Below, one piece after another: positions 50,949 to 62,335 of a stretch of DNA of 64,000 nt. Under the pieces are notes generated by a model. That model was given only the letters and a program-made list of their open reading frames with translations. It was not told the DNA's origin and ran no database searches. The stretch is from Diphasiastrum complanatum (taxonomy: Eukaryota; Streptophyta; Lycopodiopsida; Lycopodiales; Lycopodiaceae), in contig CM055102.1 in the NCBI GenBank assembly GCA_029204225.1, positions 8,374,280-8,438,279 of the forward strand, read 5' to 3'. The translations under genes and the position numbers were made by a program. How positions within the stretch are numbered: position 1 is the stretch's first letter; each line of letters opens with the position of its first letter.

Positions 50949-51656
50949 GTGAAAGCGACTCATTTTGCTTTACTCACATGTTTTGGAGAATTTTCTTGTG
51001 TAGATGATGCTATGCAAGTGGATATTGGTTCTCATGGTTTTCATACTGGAAAAGCAAGTAATGGATCTGGAAACCAAAGTTTGTTCAATGACTTTGATGG
51101 TCAAGAGGAAGATCAAGAGGTTGGTCTCAAAGAGCTTCAACAACACAAAAGGAAAGGTGGCAATTTGGAGCTAGTCAAGAGCATCAAAGGAAGGTTATTT
51201 GGCAAAGATGTTTTGGGTATGTTTTTGCAGGTTATTGTAGAGTCAAGTAAGGTCAAAGGAGCAGCAAGGAAGTGCTGTTCAAGTTTACTTTACTTGTTCT
51301 ATCTCATATTTGAGCTATTTCATGTGGATGTGTGCAAATTGTCAAGATATGGACAAACTAGCTACATTGTCTTGCAATATCTTATTGTTGGAGTTGTACT
51401 AGCATTATTGGCTGGTTTTGCTGATGGAAATCAAGCTATTGGAGGTTCATTATGTCAGTCATCCATGCCTAAGTTCTCAAGTGTTGAGCTACTTGATGCC
51501 AATGTTTGGAGATTGTCAATTTTTGGTGAATTCATGGTCATTTTCTTGTGTCAAGTAGATCTTGAAGATGGACTAGTGCAACGTACTTGGTTTATCATGT
51601 GGTGCTGGATTTGCATCATTTATGCACTCACCTACTCATGTATTTCCAAGGTTTGA
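50949..51656 (+). other. 235-codon open frame, unknown
   Basis: An uninterrupted frame inside the internal part of the 48-52 kb element. The first half is polar (DFDGQEEDQEVGLKELQQHK); the second half is hydrophobic (YLIVGVVLALLAGFADG, WFIMWCWICIIYALTY) with possible membrane segments. I do not recognise it. Given the neighbouring decay it may be chance or captured sequence. Confidence 0.25.
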
Positions 51657-52007
51657 TGGTTTCTTGTGGCAAGATGGAGATGGAGGCTCATTCATGGAGT
51701 TTTATGGGGGAGACATATTAAGAAAGGACAAAGTTGGAGGAGACAAGCAAGCAAATGGTCATCACTCACATTTATTGTTTGGTTGCTGTAATTTTCCAGA
51801 GAGTTCAAAGTTTGAAACATGGAGGAATCATTTCATTCACATTCTATTTGGTTCTTCATGTTCTAGTTATATCTTGATGTGTAAAATTGATGTAAGAAAT
51901 AGTGAAGCATCCAATTTGGACACTATTCTCTATATCAATTATGAAAGATACTAAGTTGGATCAAAGTTCTATTGTCAAAACTATGCCAAAACTAGTTGAA
52001 GAGGGAG

Positions 52008-52642
52008 TGTGAGAGATTTCAACAAGTTTAGTCATATTTTGGTAAATTGTCAATTGAGGACCAAAACTCATTTTAGACTTAGAAATAAACTTTTTGAAGT
52101 TATATTAGTTTAGAATATATTCAATAAACACTTTTTGAAAGTGTGGGAAAGTTGGTAGTCAAGTTTGAGAGAGATTCAGATTTGAACTTTGGGTACATTG
52201 AATCTAGACCAAAAAATAGTAGGGTTTACATTTTGGAGGGAAAGCCAAGTGGCCAAACAGGGTTTGGACACTCTATAAAAGGATGTAACTCATGGAGAGA
52301 CACATCTTCTCTCTTCTCTCTCTCATTTCATCATTATACATGGTTCTCTTTGGGTTCTACTATCTATTGGTGTATGATATCTTGCAATCTTGTGTGTAGA
52401 ATGCTCATATTTAGCTATTTTCGGTTCCACACGTGTGAAATAAAATAGGGTAATGTAATTGTATGGAAAACAAACATATTTTATATTTTGGTTCATGTTT
52501 GATCAGTATCTCTTAGAGTTTGCATCTCATTTTGTATGTAGATGCTGATTTTTCTACATTGGCAGGATTGTTGGTTTGCTCCTTATTGTAACCAAAGATC
52601 AGGGACATGGATTGGATCTTGAATGATCTGAAATCCTTCACA
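52008..52642 (+). repeat. 3' LTR with TATA box
   Basis: TGTGAGAGATTT start, CA end. It contains CTCTATAAAAGG at about 52271-52282, a textbook TATA box, followed by CT-rich sequence and a CACACGTGTG palindrome (52425-52439). The 5' LTR lacks this central part. Confidence 0.85.
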
Positions 52643-53355
52643 TTTTATAGGGAATATTCCTATTTTTGTGGAGACTAGCTTTTGGTTTCTAGCTAGTATG
52701 ATAAGTCAACTTTGGAAAATGAGCATATATGGCTCCTATTGGTGGATCTACATGTTGTGGTACTTTCCACACGTGTGAAGGCCTGTTGTACTAGTACACA
52801 GATCATTCATATACTTGATCTATAAAGAGATCACCATTTTTAATGAGAAGTTGATGAGACATCGACAATTTCTACTTTTGCTTGTATTTTCCACATTTGT
52901 CTTGTGTTTTTGTGATTGGAATGCATTTCTAAGCTTGAGTAATTTACTCTCTGTTTACAACCCGTAAAGGTACTGTCCTCCACACATGTGAGGCCGCTCC
53001 TCTAATATTTTAATCATTTGATCCATTTCTCTTGCTTAAATCATAGTGTAATGCATCTAGATCAAGATCTAACACCTAGAAGTTGATAGATCATTGGATT
53101 AAGCAATCAATAACTCTTAACAATTGATTAGTACAATCATAATTGTCCTTTTTCTCTAAAAATTGAGATTTTGAAGCTAAAAATCCTGTAAATAAAAAAC
53201 CATTAGATCCCTCCTCACTCAAATTGATCAATGATTGAAGGTACAAATCATAGATTATGTCTAGATAGCAATCAATGCTTGAATTGCATCAAAATCTATG
53301 ATTCTAGCATGAATTAAATTCATTTCTTGGAATGGATCTGATACCATGTAAAAAA
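52643..53355 (-). repeat. Further copia LTR/leader remnant
   Basis: The CACACGTGTGAAGGCC block recurs at 52765-52779 and a CACATGTGAGGCC variant near 52980, as in the other copia LTRs. At 53337-53352 GGATCTGATACCATGTAAAA is the reverse complement of an LTR end plus tRNA-Met primer-binding site, so a minus-strand element has its 5' LTR to the right of this point. Boundaries are unresolved. Confidence 0.4.
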
Positions 53356-53589
53356 TTCAGCAAAATAATCCCATTTGATCCTAGAAATGATGGAGAAAGC
53401 ACCTACTTTTGATCTGGAAGCTAGACTACTAGTCAATGCATTGATTTCTAGCTTATCTTCGCTTGAACTCCATGAATTAGCTCCAAAACCATGCTAAATT
53501 CTTCACACATGTGAGTGTATAGCTTGCTACTGCTTGTGTACTGTAGCTGCACCTCCAAACTCATCCAATTATCACAAAAAATTCGATGT

Positions 53590-53930
53590 CGTTGGCTGAG
53601 TAGTAATCCTTAAACTTCTTTGAGATGTATTCATAGTGGTTGTCGCTCCTAAGAGCTTTGATTTTCTTGTCTGTCTGCAACTATGCATTTTCTTTATATT
53701 TCTTGATGATCTGGAAAGCTTCATATTTGAGTCTCAGAGATTATACAACAGTTCTTTTAGAATGGTCATCTATGAATGCAATAAAGAATTTAGCACCAAG
53801 CAGTGATGGTGTCTACATTAGGCCACATATATCTATATGTACTATGTCTAGCAAATCTTTAGATACATGTTCTTGATTTGACTTAAATGGTCTTCTTGCC
53901 TACTTACCTACGATTCAGCTTTGGCAGACA
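53590..53930 (-). pseudogene. Copia integrase fragment, second copy of the 3.4-4.5 kb family
   Basis: Closely similar to 3765-4085 over its length (for example TCGCT(C/T)CTAAGAGCTTTGAT and AATAAAGAATTTAGCACCAA), in the same minus-strand orientation. It encodes the integrase core in broken frames. Confidence 0.75.
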
Positions 53931-54299
53931 AGAGGGTTCAATGATCCGGCTACTTTTTCTTGTCGCTGTTGAACTTCAAGATCCGGAAATCCTGGATTTC
54001 GTCGTTCATTCTTGCAATACTTGTAGAAAACTCTCTTCTTGTTCTGAGCAAATTGTAAATTCTGTCTTCTATGACTGTTTTTTATTGTTGTCGATATGTC
54101 TGACAACCTTTTTCTTTTGTTGCTTCCTTGTGTTCTTCTTTGAGAATAATGTCTACGAGTCACTAATGGAGGATGAGGATGCTCCATTCCATCTTGTCTC
54201 CTCCTGCAACAACATGATTATGATTCTAGAAAATGTAATATCTGAGTGTGTGGAAATCATCATTACCCGGTTTTCATATGAGGACGGTAGGCTAGACAA

Positions 54300-55200
54300 T
54301 AAGGTCATTACAACGTCATCCATCTTGCATCAATTCAGCCCATCGAGCTTTTCTCCCCCGAAGATCATGTTGATTGCAAAAATACTTAAGAGGCTGGTGA
54401 CCCGTATACACTATAAACTTACTACCATACAAGTAGTGTCTCCAAGTTTTAAGTGTTTGCATTACTGCAAACAATTCCTTTTCCTGCATATTATAACGCA
54501 ACTAAGGACCTGTGAATTTTTTGCTTTCAAACGCCAGTGGCCTATCCATTTGTAATAGAACCTCTCCAATTGCAATATCAATTGCATTAGTTCTCATGAC
54601 GTAAGATAAGTCTGGATTTGTAATTTGTAACACGGGAGCTGAAACAACCAATGTTTTAAGTTTCTCAGAACACCGATTCAATTCCTCGTTCCAAACAACA
54701 GACGAAGTAGGTTGATTCCTCTTTTTCTTTTTATTAACAATCCATTTTGTCAGATAATTAAGTGGAACTGCTACCTTAGCATAATCCTCAATAAAACTTC
54801 AAAAAAAAATGACAAATCCTAAAAATGATTTAACTTGCCTCACAGTTTCCAAAATTGGCCATTCAATTACAATCTTGATCCCCCATTAAGTGTGATCTTA
54901 TGACTGAGATAAAGCAACTCTTGCTTAAAGAATTCACACTTGGATTCTTTTGTAGAGTAACTCCTGTCGGAGTTTCATCAAGACGATTCTCAAGTGATGT
55001 ATGTGTTCCTTAAAGGTTTTACTGGAGATGAGAATATCATCTAGAAATACCACCACAAACTTCCCCAAATATGGACGAAATAAATCGTTCATCATTTGCC
55101 TAGCTACAAACAAGGAACTTTTGAGACTCCAATAGAGAATGATGTCCATGAAGGATCTTTCACCACCTCTTAAAGGATCTCTTACATGATGTTCCATTAT
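54300..55200 (-). pseudogene. Ty3/gypsy RT-RNase H remnant
   Basis: Minus strand: MNDLFRPYLGKFVVVFLDD and ILISSKTFKEH are the RT catalytic block at about 55020-55100. Downstream YLYGSKFIVYTGHQPLKYFC and NQHDLRGRKARWAELMQ (54316-54501) are RNase H. The expected catalytic block of RNase H is only partly readable. A long + strand open frame here is the antisense shadow. Confidence 0.85.
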
Positions 55201-55429
55201 CATGTCTATATACATGTACACACTTCAAAACTAAACACCATGCCAAGCTATGAATTTAAGGCATTTTGTGCACTTGATGATACATCAATTAAGCTATTAA
55301 ATGCATAGATAATGTTGCCAAAAACAGCTTGCCTTGCTTGATTCATAGGATTGAGCCTTGATGGCATGCAAGAATGAATGTTGATCCATCATTAAACATA
55401 AGGATAAGAATTGGATCATGTTCTTTCAA

Positions 55430-56210
55430 AATGGATTTAAGAGAGTAAAGAAGGACTTTGAATTGGATAGGCCAAGAACTTGGTCTCATTCCTTATTGGC
55501 GAGGATGTAGATGCCATCAAGAATAGATCTCCTTCATCTTCCTCCTCTTCATCTGCAAGGTTTCCTTGTTTGTTCTCTTCCTCTTGTGCTCTTTGCCTCT
55601 TGCAGCATTCGGATGCAAAATGCTCCTTCTTTCCACAAAAGAAGCATTTTTGCCTTGATTGGTCCTTTGCCTTTGAACTTGATGCTTGATCCTCCTCCTT
55701 GGCCTCCTTTGCTTGATCCTTCTTGGATCCCTTGGTCTTCTTCTTTCCCATGAATGAGAAATTTACTTTCTCATCTCCATCTTGCAATGATAAGGATCCC
55801 ACCTTGCTTTTGCATGGAGTATCATGCACCCTTCAGCCACTAGCACACTATGGAGCTTATCAATTGATGGAAAAGTGTGTTGGATGGCAAAACTTTGAAC
55901 CAAATTGGAGAACTCATCTCCTAAGCCATTGAGGATCACTTGTACAAGTTTATTATCAAGGACCTTTTCTCCTATGTTGAGAGACTTGATCCTTAGCACA
56001 TACTCTTGTGCACTTTCACCACTTCTCCTCATGCTTTGTAAGATTTGGTTTCTTATCATAACCACTCTTGAAGTGTTGTTGATTCATATATAGCTTTTGA
56101 AGAATCACAAGCTTCCTTGGTTGAACTACAAGAGGACACTTCCTTTAGAAGGTCATTACTAACATTCATCTTAATGCAATGCAATTCTAGTCTAGCCCTC
56201 TTCTTGTACT
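55430..56210 (-). pseudogene. Ty1/copia gag remnant with zinc knuckle
   Basis: Minus strand: SAQEYVLRIKSLN and LVQVILNGLGDEFSNLVQSF (Gag), then after a frameshift KDQAKEAKEEDQASSSKAKD and the knuckle CFFCGKKEHFASEC (usual Gly-His changed to Glu-His), then an acidic linker DEEEEDEGDLFLMAS. Same general family as the other Gags in the window. Confidence 0.8.
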
Positions 56211-56469
56211 TTACAACTCTTGTCCTCCAAGAGACACATCCTCTTCATCTAGGCCAATGTCAAAGAGATCTTGGAGTATCAATAATGACTCCATTCTCAC
56301 CTTCCATATCGAATACTTTGTAGAGTTCATGGTGATCTTGCTACAATTTCAGGTTTCTTGGCTGGTTATCTCATCAAGTCCATGCCAAAGGATCAACTTG
56401 AGAAGCTATTTTTGGCTTCTTAAGATTTGGAGAGAACTAGCACACTCATCAAGCTAGTTTTTTAAAAAC

Positions 56470-57600
56470 AAGCATCCATTGCCAAAAATGGATAATTTGG
56501 TGGATAGATTGTGGAACTAAATACTTCACCAAGGCAGATCTACATACGAGATACTATCAAATCTATATCCATCTTGATGATGCTCAAATGACTAGTTTAG
56601 GACCCAATTCGGTCATTATGAGTTTCTAGTATTTCTATCCAACGAGGTTGTCTTAGTTGATTAGCTTGACATCCAAAGTTTCTTTGGTCCTAGGTTCGAG
56701 CCTCCCCTTAGAAACCAAGAAGTATTATGAATTTCTTGCGCTTTCATTTGAATGAAGACCAATGCTCCTACCACTTTTGAACAAAAGAAAAATTGATTAT
56801 TGGCCATATCAAGAAAGTTTGTGGCTGTATTTATATATATTATTCGCATGTATAGTGAGATGTAGAAGGAACAATTGGAGTATCTTCGAATTATTTTGAA
56901 TATCTTGAGGCAAGAGAAGCTATATGCAAAAGAATCCAACTATAGGTTTACGAAGCATGAACTTCTTTATTTGGGTCATTGAATTACCTTTGAAAATTGA
57001 CTTTGAAAAAGTAAAGATAGTTGTTGAATTTGCAATTTCCAAATAGTCTATCAATTGAAGTTATTACTAAAATTCACTATATTTTTTTTGGAAATTTATT
57101 AGGTGCAAATATTGCAATTCCTCTCAATGATCTAAAGATAAGCAAGAAAGAAAGACCTAGCCTTTCAATAGAATGGATTGAATCTTTGGATGAGAGACTT
57201 TGAGCTTTGAAAATCACATTTTTTTGGCACAAATTTGTTAATAGCTTATTTTGATCTTCCTACTGAAGTTAGAACTTATGTTAGTAATATTGTTGCAAAA
57301 CCAAAACTTACGATTTTTTCAATTAAGAAGTTAATTAATGTGCAAGTGAAATATTCTACTCATAAAACCTTTTTAATGCGATTAAGACAACAAAAACTTG
57401 GTAAAAATATATGAATTGTGACAAATTCACTATGAAGAATGATTCCCACCATATTTTTGTACTCATAATGATTTGAGAGGTAGGGAAGGCAAGAATCTAA
57501 TTCAAGATTCGATATGTCAACAAATCTAAATATCAAGTTGCAGATGCTCTAAGCCATATCTGTGAAGTGAATGAACTTTTTTTCACAAGAATCTATACAA
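56470..57600 (+). pseudogene. Ty3/gypsy RT remnant interrupted by a SINE-like insertion
   Basis: Broken frames give FGHYEFLVF before the insertion and a continuing TNAPTTFEQ block after it. Later blocks are EYLRIILNILRQEKLYAKES, KHELLYLGH and, near 57500, RYVNKSKYQVADALSH (end of RNase H). Many stops; non-functional. Confidence 0.7.
56630..56723 (+). mobile_element. tRNA-derived SINE-like insertion, copy 2
   Basis: About 94 bp closely matching copy 1, including the identical run ATCCAAAGTTTCTTTGGTCC and the B box GGTTCGAGCCTCCCC; the A box has decayed (TCTTAGTTGA). It interrupts a gypsy RT reading frame. The flanks ATTATGAGTTTCTAG (56615-56629) and ATTATGAATTTCTTG (56724-56738) look like a 15-bp target-site duplication with two mismatches. 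Confidence 0.7.
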
Positions 57601-60600
57601 ATTTATATCTTTTGTTAGAAGACTTTGTGAGAAAGATCCATTAATAAAAAGGTTGAAATTCAATTTTTCATTTGTAATGGATTGTTATTCAATGAAAGGA
57701 AAGTATGCGTACCAAGTGACTATGCTATTAGAACAAAGATTTAATATCCTGCACCTTGGTATACATAGAACATCGATTTGGTGTGAAGGAACTTCTTCTG
57801 ACCAAAGATGAAACCTTTCATAGAATCTTATGTTGCTAATTGTAGATAATGTAGATGGCTAAAGCCAATTCCGTAAAAGTTAAAAACCGTTGTTACCATT
57901 GGAAATTCCATCTAAAATGTGAAAAAGTTTTTCAATGGATTTTGATTGGTCTTCCACTACAACGTAATAGTGTCGATAGCGATGTAAATTTTAACAAAAG
58001 TTCTCGAATTTTTTTATTATTATTTACGACATATGTCAAAACATCTAAGAGTCTTTGTCAATAAAGGACTTGAAATTCGTTGGATGTTTCTTTTCATCAA
58101 CCAAAAATACATGTCAATTGGAATCCAATATATATAAATTCTAGATTCCAACACTTTTTCAAACCATAGGAATCCGATACATTAAAATGTCAGCTTCCGA
58201 CATATAAAACTGATATATTTTGACTTCTTTTTCGATTTCTCAAAATCTAACATCTTTAATCCATCAAGACAACTTTAATTTGTCAAAATTTGACACCCTT
58301 GAAATGTCGAAATTTGATGGGCTTTAGAAAAATTTCAAGAGACTCATATTTGAAAACTATGTAATGTAAATTCTCAAAGCTTTTTTAAAAAAATATTCAT
58401 AAAAAAAAAAAAAAAATCTAGCATTGGATACAATTCGCCAACACATCATTTTATAGTCTAGTATGCGGTTCATTAGAAAAATGGTATACATTTTAACCAT
58501 AGCTCTGATTGAAATAGTTTTGGTGCCATTGGAGAGAACTCGACTAGAGCTTTCCAACGACACTCTATATGACCTAGTTTCAACCTATGGTATAACAGTT
58601 ATGGTTTGTCAAAAGCTGTAATCAACACCTAACATCGATTATATATGTTTGACCACCTCAAACATGTCAAATGCACAGAGCCGAAAATATAATTGACTGC
58701 AATTGTATCTTTGACCGGTTGTAACTTTCAAAGCACAACTCAAAACTAGATCATGTAGGATGTCATTGAAAAACTATTGTTGAGCGATTTCTAATGGAAC
58801 AATATGCTTATCAGTAGACAAATAATCCTAACAAATCTACATTTATCTACATTGTTTATCTCATATTCAATGGTTATGGTGAATTCACACCATAGATCTT
58901 AATATAAGATTCATTTATAACATATGGTTCTAGTGAAAACTAATTTCCATGTCCTAGGCAAATTAATCTCAATCCAATTAGTGGACAATCATCAATTTTG
59001 GTTCAATCACTAAGTTACCCTCAATCTATTTCCTAATCTTAGTATACCAAAATGTCTAGAGTGATCTGACCTCACTAGGCTCCTAGCTATGGCATCCCAC
59101 ACTACCATAACTCTCTCAAAAGTAGTAGTAAACCTGTAGATCTTACCACATCTTGGTTTAGATTCTGATTCGTTAAGAAATACCATTAAAGTTCCATCAA
59201 ACAAATCATTGGTAACCTACAATCAATAAGTCAAATAGTTTTCAAATATTCCATAACTCAAGAAATGACTTATTACTATATGAAGCCCACAATTGTACCA
59301 AACAATTCTTCTTGGAAAAATATGTCTATGCCCATGTACTGATCCATGCATGCTATAAACTAAGTACTAGGAGAAATTAGAGGGTCCCCAACAGGACTTA
59401 GGTTACTCAAACAAATGTAATAGTGTTTCCTCTATTAAAATAGCATATCAAAATGAAGACATTGATCTTACACCCATATTATCTCTCCCATCAACTCAAG
59501 CATCCTGGGACTCAGCCAAGTCACTGTTGTGCACAATTTTTGTTCACACCCAAAGAATACTGAAATATTCAATTACAACCATTTAGATGAGAGACAAAAT
59601 TAGTACAAACATAGATTACGATGATGGGAAGTAAATTCAATCATTTCAACAAAAGCTTATGTTACCCCGCAAGTAACACTTTCAAAACTCTTTGGGACAA
59701 TAATACAACCCCTATATTTATTTGAGATTCAGAAGTACAAGAATTTATAGATTAACTTCTATCAAAACATTAGCTTCATTGAAAGGCATTGGAGAATGCA
59801 AGTGCATACCGAATTCCAGACCTGACACCCAACAATGGCACCACTAAAAATTGTCCCAAATCACTGAATTTGGTACAACAGTGTACCATGGTACGTGAGG
59901 TCAAATCCTTAACAACAAAAGTCTGATATTGAGCAGTTAGTCTTTTTCAAAACTGCCATTCTGTACTGACTCAAATTATGTCATATGCAAGCTTATGCTC
60001 CAAGTGACAAGGTAAACTGTAGAAGTGGCAAGATGAAAAGGGAATATTTAGAATACCAGAATGTGCTGTCCAGCTTTCAGATAGATTCGCGGCTATATGA
60101 GGAAGACCAGAATAAGGTCCTTGGTAATCTGAATAAGGTTCAAACTCTCACAATGTTTAATCTCTTCTGATAACTTTTGCATCGTTCTTCAATCAGCTTA
60201 TCTTTTGCATTCAGAAAGATGCATTCGGAAAGACACAGGATAAGTCCACCCATCTATAGGCACACGACTGATTCACCTGGTGACCTGCTATTGCAATGCA
60301 GCTACGTGTAGGTCCATTTCAAGCCTGTTATGATTGCATATTACAATTCCCTAAGATGACTGTAACTGCTTAAAGATCCACCGCGATTGAACACTGTTGG
60401 ATTCTTGCAAAAGTAATAAGCTTGGGTGTCATTCTTACTCAAGAATAAAAGACCTTTAACAGTGTTGCAGCACATTGCAGGAGGCACAGTGGTTACAATC
60501 AGCTGTACAGGACTTAATGAAGCAAACAACTAGATGGGATGAATGTACACCAATCAAAATATCAATCACCATTGAGAACTTGGAACTGGGATAGTATAAA

Positions 60601-60620
60601 ATTTTACCTATTCAGGAATA
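57601..60620. other. Unassigned DNA downstream of golgin gene
   Basis: AT-rich. No protein motif, LTR pair or RNA gene recognised. There is an A-run at about 58397-58415. The last 100-200 bases should hold the golgin 3' UTR (minus strand). Confidence 0.35.
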
Positions 60621-62335
60621 TTAGCTCGCTCTTGTTGCATTCAAGACATTAATAGAATCAGCGGAATTCAAAACTGTGGAAGAATTAGCAATTGAGCTAC
60701 CTTCCCTACTTGAATTTGAATGCATCAAAAGGATAAATAAGACCCAGCAATGGAGGGCCAACAAGTAGAAACCAGCCAAGGCTCGAGCTAACTTGTGCAT
60801 CCGCAAGATATGGGCCCCTCCTAGGAAAAGACTGTCAATACGACGGTAGAAACCATCTAACATATGAGGGTTAATGAGAGCCTTGGTGAGTACATTTCGA
60901 TGAAGATCATCACGATTGTTAGTAGAGACTTTGTATTTGGAGCTATAGAATTTGCTAGCTCCATACTCCAAATCTTCATCCATGCTTGACCAATCAGAGA
61001 CACCAGCCTTTTTGCGATTTGTTGAATGTGATGCCAAAGGAGATCCTTGATCTTGGAGAAGATTTGACAGTGTCTGCATTAGCACAGAGAATGCTGCAAA
61101 AAATCAGGCAGGCAGAAGATATGGCTTATGAAAAAGACTATCTTGCTTTCTAATAAGTTCGTATACACGATGTATGCTGCGGAACACGTTCCACTGCATC
61201 CATGTTCCGGAACACCTTTGTTTTTTAGATTTACCTAAAAATAAATATAAAACCACTAAAGATTCAATTTTAAGCATTACATACAAATTCTTTCAAACCC
61301 TAACATTAAACACTAACACCTTAAACCATTAACAGAATACAAACCCAAACACAAATTTTAAAAAAACCTATTTCTTTTTTTTTTGGGTGGTGGACACATT
61401 CCAGGAAACCCAGATGGGATTTTCCGGAATGCGATCCAAAATGCATTCCGGGTGTTCTAGAACACGTTCTGGATCAGAGCCTGCATCTTCGTAAATATAC
61501 ACTGGCTTTAGAGATACATCACTATAGATGTGGAATTTTTCATTGGAACGCAACTCAAAGTGGAAAATAACATGAATACTGAATTTTTTGTAGACATTTC
61601 ATTGTCATACCATTTCTATTTTGAATTTCATGGATAGGCAACAAGTTGAATCCATCAAATGTTGGTATTCAAATAACAAATTTGACATATGAAATGGGTC
61701 ACAACTAAAATTGTGTCAATCCTCTCCATGAATTCCATCGTTTGTGGTTGATGCTAATGTCAAGTTATCTTGTGCCTTCTCAACAACTTTGATGGGGATT
61801 TTGATGGTCTTTAACTACTTTGGATGTTATGTTGACCTCCAACTCCATATCACAACAAATCTATTTTGACAAATTCATAACTATAAGTGTCTTAATTAAA
61901 GAAAAAATTTCATGGTGCTGCAAAGAAATACAGATCCTCACCTCAAGTCTGAATACAAGAGTTGCCTTCTCTGTGGAGAGTTCCTCTACCTGACATGACA
62001 AACACAGAACTGTAACTTTAGTATACATGATCAATAACTTTTGCACACTCCTTGGTTTGGAGATTTTTCTGGAATAACGAAAAAATTTGCATGACAATTT
62101 TTCATCATAGTCATGCCTTCAACCTGATACTGCATTTTTAGAATCACAGTTTACCCGAGTTGTACTTAAATGTTCTGCAATGCCAGCTTCAGAATGGTCA
62201 AATGTTTACCTGTGCCTGTTTCTGAATAAGGTGTTCAGTTAACTGATTCAGCCGGTGTTCTAGTTCTATCTCAACATCTGTTGGAGTTTGCTGAACATTC
62301 TTTGCATTTGCTAACTTCTCCTCAAGATCCTTCAC
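60621..62335 (-). CDS. Golgin-84 / Golgin candidate 1, C-terminal exons
   Basis: Golgin-84 proteins are coiled-coil tethers anchored in the Golgi membrane by a C-terminal transmembrane segment. Minus-strand exons: 62210-62335 (VKDLEEKLANAKN...ELEHRLNQLTEHLIQKQAQ), 61942-61989 (VEELSTEKATLVFRLE) and 60621-61093. The first two are in phase 0 with good GT/AG sites. The HRLNQLTEHLIQKQ and LSTEKATLVF blocks are characteristic of golgin-84. The last exon has an acidic linker (MDEDLEYGASKF), then RRIDSLFLGG and the anchor LARALAGFYLLALHCWVLF, with a short Ser-rich tail. At least one small exon between 61093 and 61942 appears to be missing from my model, because the last exon begins with two bases of a split codon. 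The 5' end of the gene is beyond the window. Confidence 0.85.
61150..61495. repeat. GGAACA/CATTCC palindromic repeat pair in golgin intron
   Basis: GCGGAACACGTTCC and ATGTTCCGGAACACC near 61170-61215, followed by AT-rich DNA, a T run, then CACATTCCAGGAAACCC, TCCGGAATGCGATCC and CATTCCGGGTGTTC near 61390-61480. Same motif style and same association with A/T runs as at 30.4-31.2 kb. Probably a small non-coding transposon family. Confidence 0.35.

Larger units (their letters stand above)
48463..52642 (+). mobile_element. Copia-type LTR element with decayed internal region
   Basis: 5' LTR about 48463-48909 and 3' LTR 52008-52642 share long blocks (TTTAGTCATATTTTGGTAAATT; AATCCTTCACA at the end). 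The primer-binding site TGGCATCAGAGC (48910) is a variant of the initiator tRNA-Met site, and GAGGGAG precedes the 3' LTR. Gag lies near the 5' end; a very decayed RT-like stretch (YGLKRAGFIRFD, LIYDDD) lies near 50480-50600, and the rest is unassigned. The 5' LTR lacks the central segment of the 3' LTR. No target-site duplication was recognised. Confidence 0.8.

Noticed and set aside
53887-54555. 222-codon + strand ORF
   Set aside because: It lies antisense to gypsy RNase H coding sequence and has no motif of its own.
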